A stretch of 64,000 nucleotides of DNA from assembly GCF_010667615.1 (NCBI RefSeq), contig NZ_VYSG01000001.1, positions 795,639 to 859,638 of the forward strand, given 5' to 3'. A program made the position numbers and the translations under genes. The notes under the pieces are model-generated. The model was not told the origin of the DNA. It saw nothing but the letters and a program-made list of their open reading frames with translations, and searched no databases. This document shows, one piece after another, positions 7,528-15,913 of the stretch; the first letter of the stretch is position 1, and the number at the start of each line of letters is the position of its first letter. The DNA is from Bifidobacterium choloepi (GTDB lineage: Bacteria > Actinomycetota > Actinomycetes > Actinomycetales > Bifidobacteriaceae).

Positions 7528-10296
7528 TCAGAGGCGCTCGGAGGCTTCCTCGACGGCGGCGACGCCCTGGCGCTCGACGCGCAGCTTGTGGCCCTCCTCC
7601 TGGGAGACGCCGTAGTAGGCGGCGATCGCGATGTCCTTCATGTCCTCGATCTGCGGGATGCGCGGGTTCGCCGGGGAGCACTGGTCCTCGTAGGCGCGCA
7701 TGCCGATCTGGTCGAGGATGCTCCAGAAGTAGTCCTCGTCGACGCCGCATTCCTGGAAGGACTTGTTCATGCCCAGCTTGTTGTCGCGGTAGTCGGCCAC
7801 GGCGTCGGCCAGGTTGTTGACGGTCTCCTCGACGGTCTTGCCCTGCTTGACGCCGAGGATCTTGGCGATCTCGGCGTAGCGCTCCGGCGCGATGTACTTC
7901 GAGTACTTCGGCCAGCTCGTCGGCTCTTCCGGCACCTGGCCGTTGTAGCGGATGACGTACGGCAGCAGGATCGAGTTCGTGCGGCCGTGGGCGATGTGGC
8001 ACAGCGCGCCGATCGTGTGGGCCATCGAGTGGCACATGCCGAGGAAGGCGGAGCCGAAGGCCATGCCGGACATCGTGGCGGCATTGTGCATCTTTTCCTG
8101 GGCCTTCTTCTTCGATTCGCCCGGCTCGGCGTTGACCGACTCGGCGAGGTTGTCCCAGATCAGCTTCGCGGCGTGGAACGCCATGCCGTCGGTGAAGTCG
8201 TTGGCATAGACGGAGACCAGGGCCTCGAACGAGTGGGTCAGCGCGTCGAAGCCGGCGTCGGACGCGAGGCGGCGCGGCTGCGTGCGGGCCAGGACCGGGT
8301 CGACGATCGCGACGGACGGCGTCAGCGCGTAGTCGGTGATCGGGTACTTGTAGCCGGTCTTGTGGTCGGTGATGACGGCGTACGGCGTCACTTCCGAACC
8401 GGTGCCCGACGAGGTCGGGATGCACACGAGCTTGGCCTTCTGGCCCAGCGGCGGGATCTTGAACGCGCGCTTGCGGATATCGAAGAACTTCTCGCGCACG
8501 TCGGAGAACGAGATTTCCGGGTGCTCGTAGAGCAGCCACATGATCTTCGCGGCGTCCATCGGCGAGCCGCCGCCGACGGCGATAATCGTGTCCGGCTGGA
8601 ATTCCTCGCGCATCATCTCGGCGCCGCGCTCGACGGTCTCGACGCTCGGCTCCGGCTCGACGTAGTCGACAATGCGGAACGTGACGCGGTTGGAACGGGC
8701 GCGCAGCTGGTCGATGATCTTGTCGACGATGCCGAGCTGCTCCATGACCTTGTCGCAGACGATGACGGCACGCTCGATGCCGTACATGTCGCGCAGGTAC
8801 TTGATCGCGTTCGGCTCGAAGTACGTCTTGGCCGGGATCTTGAACCACTGCATGTTGTTGTTCCTCCGAGCGATGCGCTTGATGTTGAGCAGGTTGATGG
8901 CCTGGACGTTGCCGGAGACCGAGTTGCCGCCGTAGGAGCCGCAGCCCAGCGTCAGCGACGGGGCGATCGAGTTGTAGATGTCGCCGATGCCGCCAAGCGA
9001 GCTCGGGGAGTTCCAGATGATGCGGCAGGCGTGCATGCGCAGGCCGTACTCGCGCACGAGGTCCTCGTTGTTCGAGTGGATGGCGGCGGTGTGGCCGGCG
9101 CCGTGCTTGAGCATTTCCTCGCACATCTCGAAGCCCTGCTCCTTGTCGGAGAACTTCAGGACGGCCTGGACCGGGGACAGCTTCTCCATCGTCAGCGGTT
9201 CCATCTCGCCGACCTCGGCGCACTCGGCGGCGAGGATGGTCGCGTCCTCCGGGATTTCGAAGCCGGCGGCGTGCGCGATGAACTGCGGGGACTTGCCCGG
9301 GACGACCGAGTTGAGCTTCGGCGTCTCGCCCGAGTAGGCGGTGCAGCCGAACATGTACTGCTCGAGCAGCGCCTTCTCCTCCGGGTTGACGAAGTAGGCC
9401 TTGCGACGCTTGAGTTCCTTGACCAGCGGGTCGTAGATGTCCTTGTCGGCGATGATGGCCTGCTCGGTGGCGCAGATCATGCCGTAGTCGAAGTGCTTCG
9501 ACAGGATGAGGTCGTTGGCCACGCGCTGGACATCGACATTGGTGTCGATGTAGGCCGGGGCGTTGCCGGCGCCGACGCCGAGGGCCGGCTTGCCGGACGA
9601 GTAGGCGGCGGAGACCATGCCCGGGCCGCCGGTGGCGAGGATCGTCGCGACGCCGGGGTGCTTCATCAGCGCGCCGGTCGCCTCGATCGACGGGTGCTCG
9701 ATCCACTGGATGCAGTTCTCCGGGGCGCCGGCCTCGATCGCGGCGTCGCGCACGATCCGCGCGGCGGCGACGGACGACTTCTGGGCGCCCGGGTGGAAGC
9801 CGAAGACGATCGGACAGCGGGTCTTCAGCGCGATCAGCGACTTGAAGATGGCCGTCGACGTCGGGTTGGTGACCGGGGTCACGCCGGCGACGACGCCGAC
9901 CGGCTCGGCGACTTCGTCGATGCCGAGGACATCGTCGGAGTTGATGATGCCGACGGTCTTCTTGCCGGCCATGTAGTTCGTGACATGCTCGCAGGCGAAG
10001 ATGTTCTTCGTCGCCTTGTCCTCGACCAGGCCGCGGCCCGTTTCCTCGACGGCCATCTTGGCCAGCACGAGGTGCTTGTTCAGGGCGGCGATGGAAGCCT
10101 TGGCCACGATGCGGTCGACGGTCTCCTGGTCGAGCTTCTCGAACTCGTCGAGCGCCTTGAGGGCACGGCCGACGAGCTCGTCGACCTCGGCCTGTGCGGC
10201 CGCCTGCTTCTCCTCGGCGGTCGGCTTGACGGCGGCGGCGGTTTCGGCAGCCTTCTGCTGCTCCTCGACGCGCTCGTCCTTCTTTGCTTCTGCCAT
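7528..10296 (-). CDS. adhE: Bifunctional acetaldehyde-CoA / alcohol dehydrogenase
   Basis: The 922-residue protein reduces acetyl-CoA to acetaldehyde and then to ethanol, regenerating NAD+; ethanol is a product of the bifidobacterial bifid shunt. The N-terminal aldehyde dehydrogenase half has the catalytic Cys275 in DYGMICATEQA and the nucleotide-binding ATGGPGMV. The C-terminal iron-dependent alcohol dehydrogenase half has GGGSPMDAAK, SGTGSEVTPYAV and the metal-binding histidine stretch GMCHSMAHTIGALCHIAHG. Such enzymes usually form spirosomes. The first ~37 residues are an Ala/Glu/Lys-rich extension longer than in the E. coli protein. A good AGGAGG site precedes the ATG. The gene is monocistronic and divergent from the ROK regulator. 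Confidence 0.97.
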   Translation of the reverse strand: MAEAKKDERVEEQQKAAETAAAVKPTAEEKQAAAQAEVDELVGRALKALDEFEKLDQETVDRIVAKASIAALNKHLVLAKMAVEETGRGLVEDKATKNIFACEHVTNYMAGKKTVGIINSDDVLGIDEVAEPVGVVAGVTPVTNPTSTAIFKSLIALKTRCPIVFGFHPGAQKSSVAAARIVRDAAIEAGAPENCIQWIEHPSIEATGALMKHPGVATILATGGPGMVSAAYSSGKPALGVGAGNAPAYIDTNVDVQRVANDLILSKHFDYGMICATEQAIIADKDIYDPLVKELKRRKAYFVNPEEKALLEQYMFGCTAYSGETPKLNSVVPGKSPQFIAHAAGFEIPEDATILAAECAEVGEMEPLTMEKLSPVQAVLKFSDKEQGFEMCEEMLKHGAGHTAAIHSNNEDLVREYGLRMHACRIIWNSPSSLGGIGDIYNSIAPSLTLGCGSYGGNSVSGNVQAINLLNIKRIARRNNNMQWFKIPAKTYFEPNAIKYLRDMYGIERAVIVCDKVMEQLGIVDKIIDQLRARSNRVTFRIVDYVEPEPSVETVERGAEMMREEFQPDTIIAVGGGSPMDAAKIMWLLYEHPEISFSDVREKFFDIRKRAFKIPPLGQKAKLVCIPTSSGTGSEVTPYAVITDHKTGYKYPITDYALTPSVAIVDPVLARTQPRRLASDAGFDALTHSFEALVSVYANDFTDGMAFHAAKLIWDNLAESVNAEPGESKKKAQEKMHNAATMSGMAFGSAFLGMCHSMAHTIGALCHIAHGRTNSILLPYVIRYNGQVPEEPTSWPKYSKYIAPERYAEIAKILGVKQGKTVEETVNNLADAVADYRDNKLGMNKSFQECGVDEDYFWSILDQIGMRAYEDQCSPANPRIPQIEDMKDIAIAAYYGVSQEEGHKLRVERQGVAAVEEASERL

Positions 10297-10732
10297 TAAT
10301 CCTCCTCGATAACCCGGCCACGCTCGCCGGACATCAATCGTCTGCCGCCTGACATGAGCGGCCGGTTGGTGGTTGTCAACCCGCGAGACCCTACAGCGCC
10401 GTGGGTGACCTAGTTCACAAATCTAGCGAACCGGGGCCAACTTTTTCCAGCCTCGGCCGTGTCGCGGCGGTTTGTGAGTTTCTGTTTGTTTCATGTTTGC
10501 AACCGTTCTTCTTTTGAAAATATTTCCGAACGATTCGCCCCATTTGAAACATTTTGTTCGGTTTTAAGCCGTACCGCACAACACGATTTTGTCCACCATA
10601 TTCCGACTTCCATCAAGGCCCTTTCGAAAAGCACAGAATCTCCGCAACCTTTTGCGAAGGGTTTTGCTATAAGTAGTGGCAGGAGTTTCGAGAGCAAGAA
10701 TCGTTCAATTTTTGGGAGGAACGACGAACACG
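10297..10732. other. Divergent control region between adhE and the ROK regulator
   Basis: Leftward from 10379 a TTGACA lies ~80 bases before the adhE ATG, but the hexamer 17 bases on (CATGTC) is a poor -10. From ~10490 to 10680 the DNA is clearly more AT-rich than its surroundings and holds T- and A-runs but no clear palindrome. The ROK gene has a GGGAGGA ribosome site at 10714-10720. Confidence 0.5.
10403..10420. promoter_or_regulatory. Candidate Rex-type redox operator upstream of adhE
   Basis: On the adhE strand the sequence TTGTGAACTAGGTCACCC has one perfect half-site (TTGTGAA) and a decayed second half compared with the Rex consensus TTGTGAANNNNTTCACAA. It lies ~107 bases before the adhE start. 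Rex sensing of NADH/NAD+ is the known control of adhE in many Gram-positives; the assignment here is inference. Confidence 0.4.
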
Positions 10733-11893
10733 ATGAAGACCGACGACAACGCCGGCACCACCGTCAAGCAGCGCAACCGCATCGCGCTGCTGACGATGCT
10801 GTACCGCGGCGACCCCGCCACGAAGCAGGACATCGCCCGCCAGATCAACCTGAGCCTGCCGACCGTCACCGAGAACCTCAACGCGCTCGAGGAGCAGGGG
10901 CTCGTCATCCGCGCCGAGCTGCAGGAGTCGACCGGCGGCCGCAAGCCGCAGACGTTCACGTTCAACTCGCAGCACTTCCTCGCGATCGGCGTCGCGATGA
11001 GGTCGACCGAGCTCGTCGTGCAGGCCATCGACCTGCACGGCAACACGATCATGCGCCGCCGGCGCCAGATCCCGTTCCACAACGAGGCGTCCTACTACCG
11101 GCGCGTCGGCACGCTCGTCGAGGAGTTCGCCGCCGAAGTCGAGAAGAAGGGCAGCCACGTGCTCGGCGTCGCGATCGCGATTTCCGGCACCGTGTCCGTC
11201 AACGGCCCCGAGCTGTCGGTGGCGTCCGACGCCGAATGGGCCGACCGCAACCTGCCGCTCGCGACGATCGCGCAGGTCACGCAGCAGCGCTGCATCCTCG
11301 TCCGCCACGACGAGGCCGAGGCGATGGCGGAACTCTGGCACGACCCGACAATCGACGACGCCGCGTACATTTCCGTCGGACCGTCCGTCAACAGCGCCGT
11401 CATCGTCGACGGCACGCTGCACCGGCGCCGCCAGCCGTCGAACGCCGGCACGATCGGCCACATGACGCTCGTGCGCGACGGCCTGATGTGCAGCTGCGGC
11501 AACCGCGGCTGCGTCAACGCCTACTGCTCGCTGCCGATGCTGCCCGAGGAGGGCGAGAGCCTGCCGGGCTTCTTCTCGGTGCTCGAGCAGGGCGAGGTCA
11601 ACCACCGCCACCGGCTCAACGAATGGTTCGACAACCTCGCGCAGGCCATCGCGAACATGCGCTCGGTCATCCCGATGGACATCATCGTCGGCGGCCAGGC
11701 CGCGCACTATCTCGACGACGACGACATCGCGACGCTGTACTCGCGCGTCAACGCCATCGAGCACAACGATCCGTCCGCTCCCCCGGCGTTCCGCATGCGT
11801 CGCAGCCTGAACATCGACGAGCAGGACGTCATCGGCGCCGCGCTCGTGCTCGTGCGCGAATACCTCGACCATCCGTACAGGATCTGCCAGTAG
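10733..11893 (+). CDS. ROK-family transcriptional regulator
   Basis: The 386-residue protein begins with an N-terminal winged helix-turn-helix (residues ~15-75; DIARQINLSLPTVTENLNALEEQGLV, then GGRKP). A ROK sugar-kinase-like domain follows, with the zinc-binding signature CSCGNRGC. Such proteins usually sense a sugar or sugar phosphate and repress glycan-use genes. The kinase-type ATP and catalytic motifs look weak, consistent with a regulator rather than a kinase. I chose the ATG at 10733 because GGGAGGA sits 12 bases before it. It faces glgX and is divergent from adhE, so either may be a target, but no operator was identified. Confidence 0.85.
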   Translation: MKTDDNAGTTVKQRNRIALLTMLYRGDPATKQDIARQINLSLPTVTENLNALEEQGLVIRAELQESTGGRKPQTFTFNSQHFLAIGVAMRSTELVVQAIDLHGNTIMRRRRQIPFHNEASYYRRVGTLVEEFAAEVEKKGSHVLGVAIAISGTVSVNGPELSVASDAEWADRNLPLATIAQVTQQRCILVRHDEAEAMAELWHDPTIDDAAYISVGPSVNSAVIVDGTLHRRRQPSNAGTIGHMTLVRDGLMCSCGNRGCVNAYCSLPMLPEEGESLPGFFSVLEQGEVNHRHRLNEWFDNLAQAIANMRSVIPMDIIVGGQAAHYLDDDDIATLYSRVNAIEHNDPSAPPAFRMRRSLNIDEQDVIGAALVLVREYLDHPYRICQ

Positions 11894-11900
11894 GGCCTCC

Positions 11901-11944
11901 GGATGTCGCGAACCCGGGCTTTTCAGCCCGGGTCCGTGACATCC
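11901..11944. repeat. Border hairpin of the TGTCACGAACCCGGGCT family (copy a)
   Basis: GGATGTCGCGAACCCGGGCT pairs with AGCCCGGGTCCGTGACATCC across the loop TTTC, a 20-bp stem with two weak pairs. It sits between the convergent ROK and glgX genes and could end both transcripts. Confidence 0.75.
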
Positions 11945-11951
11945 GGGACAA

Positions 11952-14270
11952 TTACATCAGCAGGTCGCCCTCGGTCAGCAGGCTGATCGTCACCGGCGGG
12001 AAGGTCCAGAGGTTGTCGGGGGCGCCGGGCTCGGCGGAAGGAGCCGGCGTCTCGCCGGCCGTCTGGCAGGAACTCCACAGCACCTGCCACTCGCAGTCGC
12101 GCGGCATGTGGAAGTCCAGCGACTCGCGCGAGCCGTTGACGACGATGGCGACCGACGTCTCCTCCGACGTGCGCAGGCGCATCGTGAACGACCGCAGCGC
12201 CGTGTTGAACCAGTCGCTTTCCATCGGCGTCGTGCCGTCCGGCAGCAGCCACTGCACGCGCGACGACGGCTTGAGCAGGCCAAGCTGCGACAGGCGCGTG
12301 AAGAAGTCCTCGTGCGTGTAGATGCCGAGCGACTTGCGGATGGCGACGAGCTCGGCGACCGACTCCATCATGCGCTTCTGCGGCGATGAATCGTCCTCGA
12401 GCCAGTCCCAGTCCAGCCACGTGATGTCGTTGTCCTGGCAGTACGCGTTGTTGTTGCCGTACTGCGTGTTGCCGAACTCGTCGCCGGCGAGGAGCATCGG
12501 CGTGCCGAGCGAGAGCAGCAGCGTGCCGAGCATGTTGAGGATCGTGCGCTCGCGGCGGCGGTTGACGACCGGATCGTCGACGGGACCCTCGACGCCGAAG
12601 TTCGCCGAATGGTTGACGTTCGCGCCGTCGTTGTTGTTCTCGCCGTTCGCCTCGTTGTGCTTGTGCACGTACATCGTCAGGTCGGCGAGCGTGAAGCCGT
12701 CGTGCGACGTAATGTAGTTGATCGAGCTCGTCGCGCCGCGGCCGGGGTCGGTCGCGAACAGGTCGGCCGAGCCGCACATCCTCGTCGCCATTTCCTGCAT
12801 GCCGATGTTGCCGTACGGATTCGTCGACGGCTGCGCGACGTCGGAAATCCAGAACGTGCGCGCCGAGTCGCGGAAGCGGTCGTTCCATTCGCCGAACGGC
12901 TGGCGGAACTGGCCGGTGCGCCAGCCCTGGCTGCCAAGGTCCCACGGCTCCATGATGAGCTTCATGTTGCCGAGCAGCTGGTCGGAGCGCAGCGCGTAGA
13001 GGAACGGATGGTAGGCCGTGAACTGGCCGTTGAGGCGCGCCAGCGAGACGGCAAGGTCGAAGCGGAAGCCGTCGATGCCGATCCTCTTCGCCCAGTACCG
13101 CAGGCTGTCGGCCGCGAACGTGACGTTGTGCGTGTTCGTGAAGTCGATCGTGTTGCCGCAGCCGGTCGTGTCCTCGAGCTCGCCGACGTTGTGCTGCTGC
13201 TGGCGGTAGAACGTCAGGTTGTCGAGGCCGCGCCAGCAGACGGTCGGCCCCTGGCTGTCGCCCTCGCACGTGTGGTTGTAGACGACGTCCATCAGCACCT
13301 CGAAGCCGGCCTCGTGCAGCGACTTCACCATGTCGATGACTTCCTGGCGCACGGCGGTGGCGCCGGCCCGGCGCGCCGCCTCGGTGGCGTAGCTCGGCTC
13401 CGGCGAGAAGAAGTTGAGCGTCGAATAGCCCCAGTAGTTCGGCAGGCCGGCCTCCTGCAGGAACATCTCCGGCTGCTTGGCCTGGATCGGCAGCAGCTCG
13501 ATGCTGGTCACGCCGAGCCGCTGCAGGTAGGACAGCGTGCGCGGATGGCCGAGGCCGGCGTAGGTGCCGCGCAGTTCGGGCGGCAGCCACGGCGCGTTCG
13601 CCGTGAAGCCCTTGACGTGGACCTCGTAGATGACGGTCTTGCTCCACGGCACGTGCGGATGGACCGGATCGCCGGCGTGCTTGGCCTTGTCGCGGTCGTC
13701 GACGGCGACGGAGACCGGGACGGAGCCGAGCGAGTCGATCTTGCTGATGGCGCCCATCGGGCTGCCGACGATGCGCCCGTCCTCGAGCTGGCATTCGTAG
13801 GAGAACGCGGCCGGGTCGAGCGTCATCTCGCCGTCGATGCCCTTGCCGAACGGGTCGAGCAGGAACTTGTTCGGATTGAACCGCAGGCCGTGCGCCGGAT
13901 CCCACGCGCCCTCGGCGCGGAAGCCGTACTGCATGCCGTCCCAGGCCTTCTTGAGGTGGACGTACCACAGGCCGTAGTTCGGCCCCTCCATCTTGATCAG
14001 CGTCTCGCGCATGCCGAGTTGCTCGACCACGCGCGTATAGATGTCGTGGTGGTGGGCCTGCTGGAAGAATTGCGTCAGCGAGTCGCGATCCATGATCTTG
14101 ACGGACTCGTTGTAGAACGCCGACGGCCCGTTGACCGGCTCGAGAATGCACAGCCACAACTGCTCGGCCGTTTCCGAGCGCACGATGACGTCGGCCCCTC
14201 CCTCGTCGTCGAAATACAGCCCGGGGCGCGTGGCGTACCGATGCAATCGTGGCAGCTGCATGCGTTCCAT
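11952..14270 (-). CDS. glgX: Glycogen debranching enzyme (isoamylase type, GH13)
   Basis: The ~772-residue enzyme hydrolyses alpha-1,6 branches of glycogen-type glucans. An N-terminal CBM48-like segment (LWYVHLKKAWDGMQYGFRAEG) precedes the GH13 barrel. Its conserved regions are visible as DVVYNHTCEG, GFRFDLAVSL (nucleophile Asp), LIMEPWDLG (acid Glu) and YITSHDGFTLADL (third Asp). The start is uncertain: ATGs at 14270 and 14261 both precede QLPRLHRYATRPG and neither has a strong ribosome site. The long version running to 14378 is unlikely because it would translate a hairpin border. It works with malQ (15.9-18.1 kb) in glucan breakdown. Confidence 0.92.
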   Translation of the reverse strand: MERMQLPRLHRYATRPGLYFDDEGGADVIVRSETAEQLWLCILEPVNGPSAFYNESVKIMDRDSLTQFFQQAHHHDIYTRVVEQLGMRETLIKMEGPNYGLWYVHLKKAWDGMQYGFRAEGAWDPAHGLRFNPNKFLLDPFGKGIDGEMTLDPAAFSYECQLEDGRIVGSPMGAISKIDSLGSVPVSVAVDDRDKAKHAGDPVHPHVPWSKTVIYEVHVKGFTANAPWLPPELRGTYAGLGHPRTLSYLQRLGVTSIELLPIQAKQPEMFLQEAGLPNYWGYSTLNFFSPEPSYATEAARRAGATAVRQEVIDMVKSLHEAGFEVLMDVVYNHTCEGDSQGPTVCWRGLDNLTFYRQQQHNVGELEDTTGCGNTIDFTNTHNVTFAADSLRYWAKRIGIDGFRFDLAVSLARLNGQFTAYHPFLYALRSDQLLGNMKLIMEPWDLGSQGWRTGQFRQPFGEWNDRFRDSARTFWISDVAQPSTNPYGNIGMQEMATRMCGSADLFATDPGRGATSSINYITSHDGFTLADLTMYVHKHNEANGENNNDGANVNHSANFGVEGPVDDPVVNRRRERTILNMLGTLLLSLGTPMLLAGDEFGNTQYGNNNAYCQDNDITWLDWDWLEDDSSPQKRMMESVAELVAIRKSLGIYTHEDFFTRLSQLGLLKPSSRVQWLLPDGTTPMESDWFNTALRSFTMRLRTSEETSVAIVVNGSRESLDFHMPRDCEWQVLWSSCQTAGETPAPSAEPGAPDNLWTFPPVTISLLTEGDLLM

Positions 14271-14378
14271 TCTAGGGGACTGCGTCCGGTGCGCGGGAAA
14301 AAACTCGGCATGCAAGAAGGGTCGGCCCGGCTGGTGGACCCGGTGGAACGGGGCTGCATGGCGGCTGCCGGGTGACAA

Positions 14379-14410
14379 GTGACTCGTGACAGGTACCGGT
14401 CACGAGTCAC
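14379..14410. other. 12-bp stem hairpin upstream of glgX
   Basis: GTGACTCGTGAC and GTCACGAGTCAC flank the 8-base loop AGGTACCG. A further partial copy CACGAGTAACGAG follows. It lies between the rpsI terminator and the glgX start. Confidence 0.6.
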
Positions 14411-14474
14411 GAGTAACGAGTAATTGGGCCGTCGGTACGGTTCGCGGCTCCTTCGCGGGAATCGTGCCGGCACA

Positions 14475-14511
14475 TGCAAAAAAGTGGCGGACGAACCGCC
14501 ACTTTTTTGCA
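14475..14511 (-). terminator. Intrinsic terminator after rpsI
   Basis: A 16-bp stem, TGCAAAAAAGTGGCGG with its complement, encloses loop ACGAA. A-runs and T-runs on both sides make it able to work in either direction. It lies 37 bases past the rpsI stop. Confidence 0.85.
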
Positions 14512-14547
14512 GATAGCCACTGTCGGTTCCGTGAGGAACCGGCGGGA

Positions 14548-15033
14548 TCAACGCTTCGAGAACTGCGGAGCGCGGCGGGCCTTGTGCAGGCCGGCCTTCT
14601 TGCGCTCGACAACGCGGGCGTCGCGGGTCAGGAAGCCGGCCTTCTTCAGGGCCGGACGGTTGGCCTCGCGGTCAACGGCGTTCAGGGCGCGAGCCACGCC
14701 GAGACGGATGGCGCCGGCCTGGCCGGTAGTGCCGCCGCCGTCGACGAGGACGATGGCGTCGAACTTGCCCTCGAGCTTGAGGAGCACGATCGGCGAGTTG
14801 ACTTCACGCTGCAGCAGCTTGGACGGGAAGTACTCTTCCAGCGTGCGGCCGTTGATCTTCCACTCGCCGGTGCCCGGGACCAGGCGGACGCGGGCGACGG
14901 CTTCCTTGCGGCGGCCGGTGCCGTAGCAGGGAGCGATGGTGGAGGTGCCGGTGCCGGCGCCGGAGTTGGTCTCGGAAGTGTAGGCGACGGTCTCTTCAGC
15001 CTCAACCGCGGAGTTGTTGGTGTTTTCAGCCAT
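14548..15033 (-). CDS. rpsI: 30S ribosomal protein S9
   Basis: This 161-residue S9 starts at ATG 15033 ([14 protein letters not shown]), just after AAGGAGAG. The core is clear ([30 protein letters not shown], and the C-terminal [17 protein letters not shown] that reaches the P-site tRNA). An acidic Thr/Ser-rich N-terminal tail of ~35 residues precedes it, as in other actinobacteria. It is co-transcribed with rplM, whose stop lies 23 bases before this start. Confidence 0.97.
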   Translation of the reverse strand: MAENTNNSAVEAEETVAYTSETNSGAGTGTSTIAPCYGTGRRKEAVARVRLVPGTGEWKINGRTLEEYFPSKLLQREVNSPIVLLKLEGKFDAIVLVDGGGTTGQAGAIRLGVARALNAVDREANRPALKKAGFLTRDARVVERKKAGLHKARRAPQFSKR

Positions 15034-15056
15034 GATTACTTGATCTCTCCTTCGGT

Positions 15057-15509
15057 TCACTTGGCCTGCTGGGAGATCTGCTCGATCTCGTAGACCTTCG
15101 GCTGCTGGCCACCGTACGGGTGCTCGGCGCCCGAGACGATGCGCAGACGAGTCAGCTGGACCTTCGAAAGCTTGTTCTTCGGCATCATGCCCTTGACAGC
15201 GGACATGATGATGCGCTCCGGCTTGCCGGCAGCCATGAGCTGCTGATAGCTGTCGCGACGCAGGCCACCGGGACGACCGGAGTGGCTGTACAGTTCCTTG
15301 CCCATCTTGTTGCCGGTCAGCGCGATCTTGTCGGCGTTGATGATGACGACGTAGTTGCCGGAATCGGCGTGCGGCGCGAAGGTCGGCTTGTTCTTGCCGC
15401 GCAGCAGGTTGGCAGCGTGGGTGGCAAGGCGGCCAAGGACGACGTCGGAGGCGTCGATGACGTACCAGTCGTGAGACAGGTCAGCTGGTTTCGGTGTGAA
15501 GGTTTTCAT
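15057..15509 (-). CDS. rplM: 50S ribosomal protein L13
   Basis: The 150-residue L13 has [20 protein letters not shown], the [18 protein letters not shown] segment and [14 protein letters not shown]13 is an early 23S rRNA-binding assembly protein. It is the first gene of the rplM-rpsI pair and is preceded by a leader of roughly 190 bases. Confidence 0.97.
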   Translation of the reverse strand: MKTFTPKPADLSHDWYVIDASDVVLGRLATHAANLLRGKNKPTFAPHADSGNYVVIINADKIALTGNKMGKELYSHSGRPGGLRRDSYQQLMAAGKPERIIMSAVKGMMPKNKLSKVQLTRLRIVSGAEHPYGGQQPKVYEIEQISQQAK

Positions 15510-15705
15510 TATTACCTTTTCTATCTATTGTGTTTCGGACTGTCACTGTCCCGGGGAGAATCGTCGCCATAGTGGTTAGATATGGCCGAACGATCCATCC
15601 GTCCGATCTAGTCCCAATCTCATTAACCGTGGGCTCCCTGAAAGTCCTGTTGGCGAGTGGGAAAGCGCTTTGAAGGACCCCTTTAGGGAAACACAACAAT
15701 CTCCA

Positions 15706-15735
15706 AGTGTAACTCAGCCCTTGACATTTTCCCAA
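15706..15735 (-). promoter_or_regulatory. Probable rplM-rpsI promoter
   Basis: On the leftward strand TTGGGA (15730-15735), an 18-base spacer and TACACT (15706-15711) form a plausible sigma-70-type promoter. It would give rplM a ~190-base untranslated leader, long enough for ribosomal-protein feedback. Confidence 0.45.
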
Positions 15736-15824
15736 CCCTTCCAGCGACCCGACACGCCGGCGCACCCAATGAAAATGCCCGGGAAGGCAAGACAGGGCAA
15801 GACGGATGCCGCTTCCTTCCCGGA

Positions 15825-15863
15825 ATGTCACGAACCCGAGCTGGAAGCTCGGGTTCGTGACAT
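15825..15863. repeat. Border hairpin family (copy b)
   Basis: ATGTCACGAACCCGAGCT pairs perfectly over 18 bp with AGCTCGGGTTCGTGACAT across loop GGA. It lies ~90... bases are counted from position: the hairpin lies 50 bases from the malQ stop. Both arms carry GAGC/GCTC instead of the GGGC/GCCC of copy c, a paired change. Confidence 0.8.
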
Positions 15864-15913
15864 CTTGGGGATGAATCGTGCCATCCAACGGGCCGAAGGA
15901 GAGGCGCCGGAAA

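Larger units (their letters stand above)
15510..15913. other. Leader of rplM and border with malQ
   Basis: The 404-base gap holds the probable rplM promoter and leader and the border hairpin at 15825-15863 that follows malQ. No protein-coding frame is convincing. Confidence 0.6.

Noticed and set aside
7588..10299. A 903-codon frame opposite adhE
   Set aside because: It is an antisense shadow of a clear adhE gene produced by high GC and codon bias; it has no known domain.
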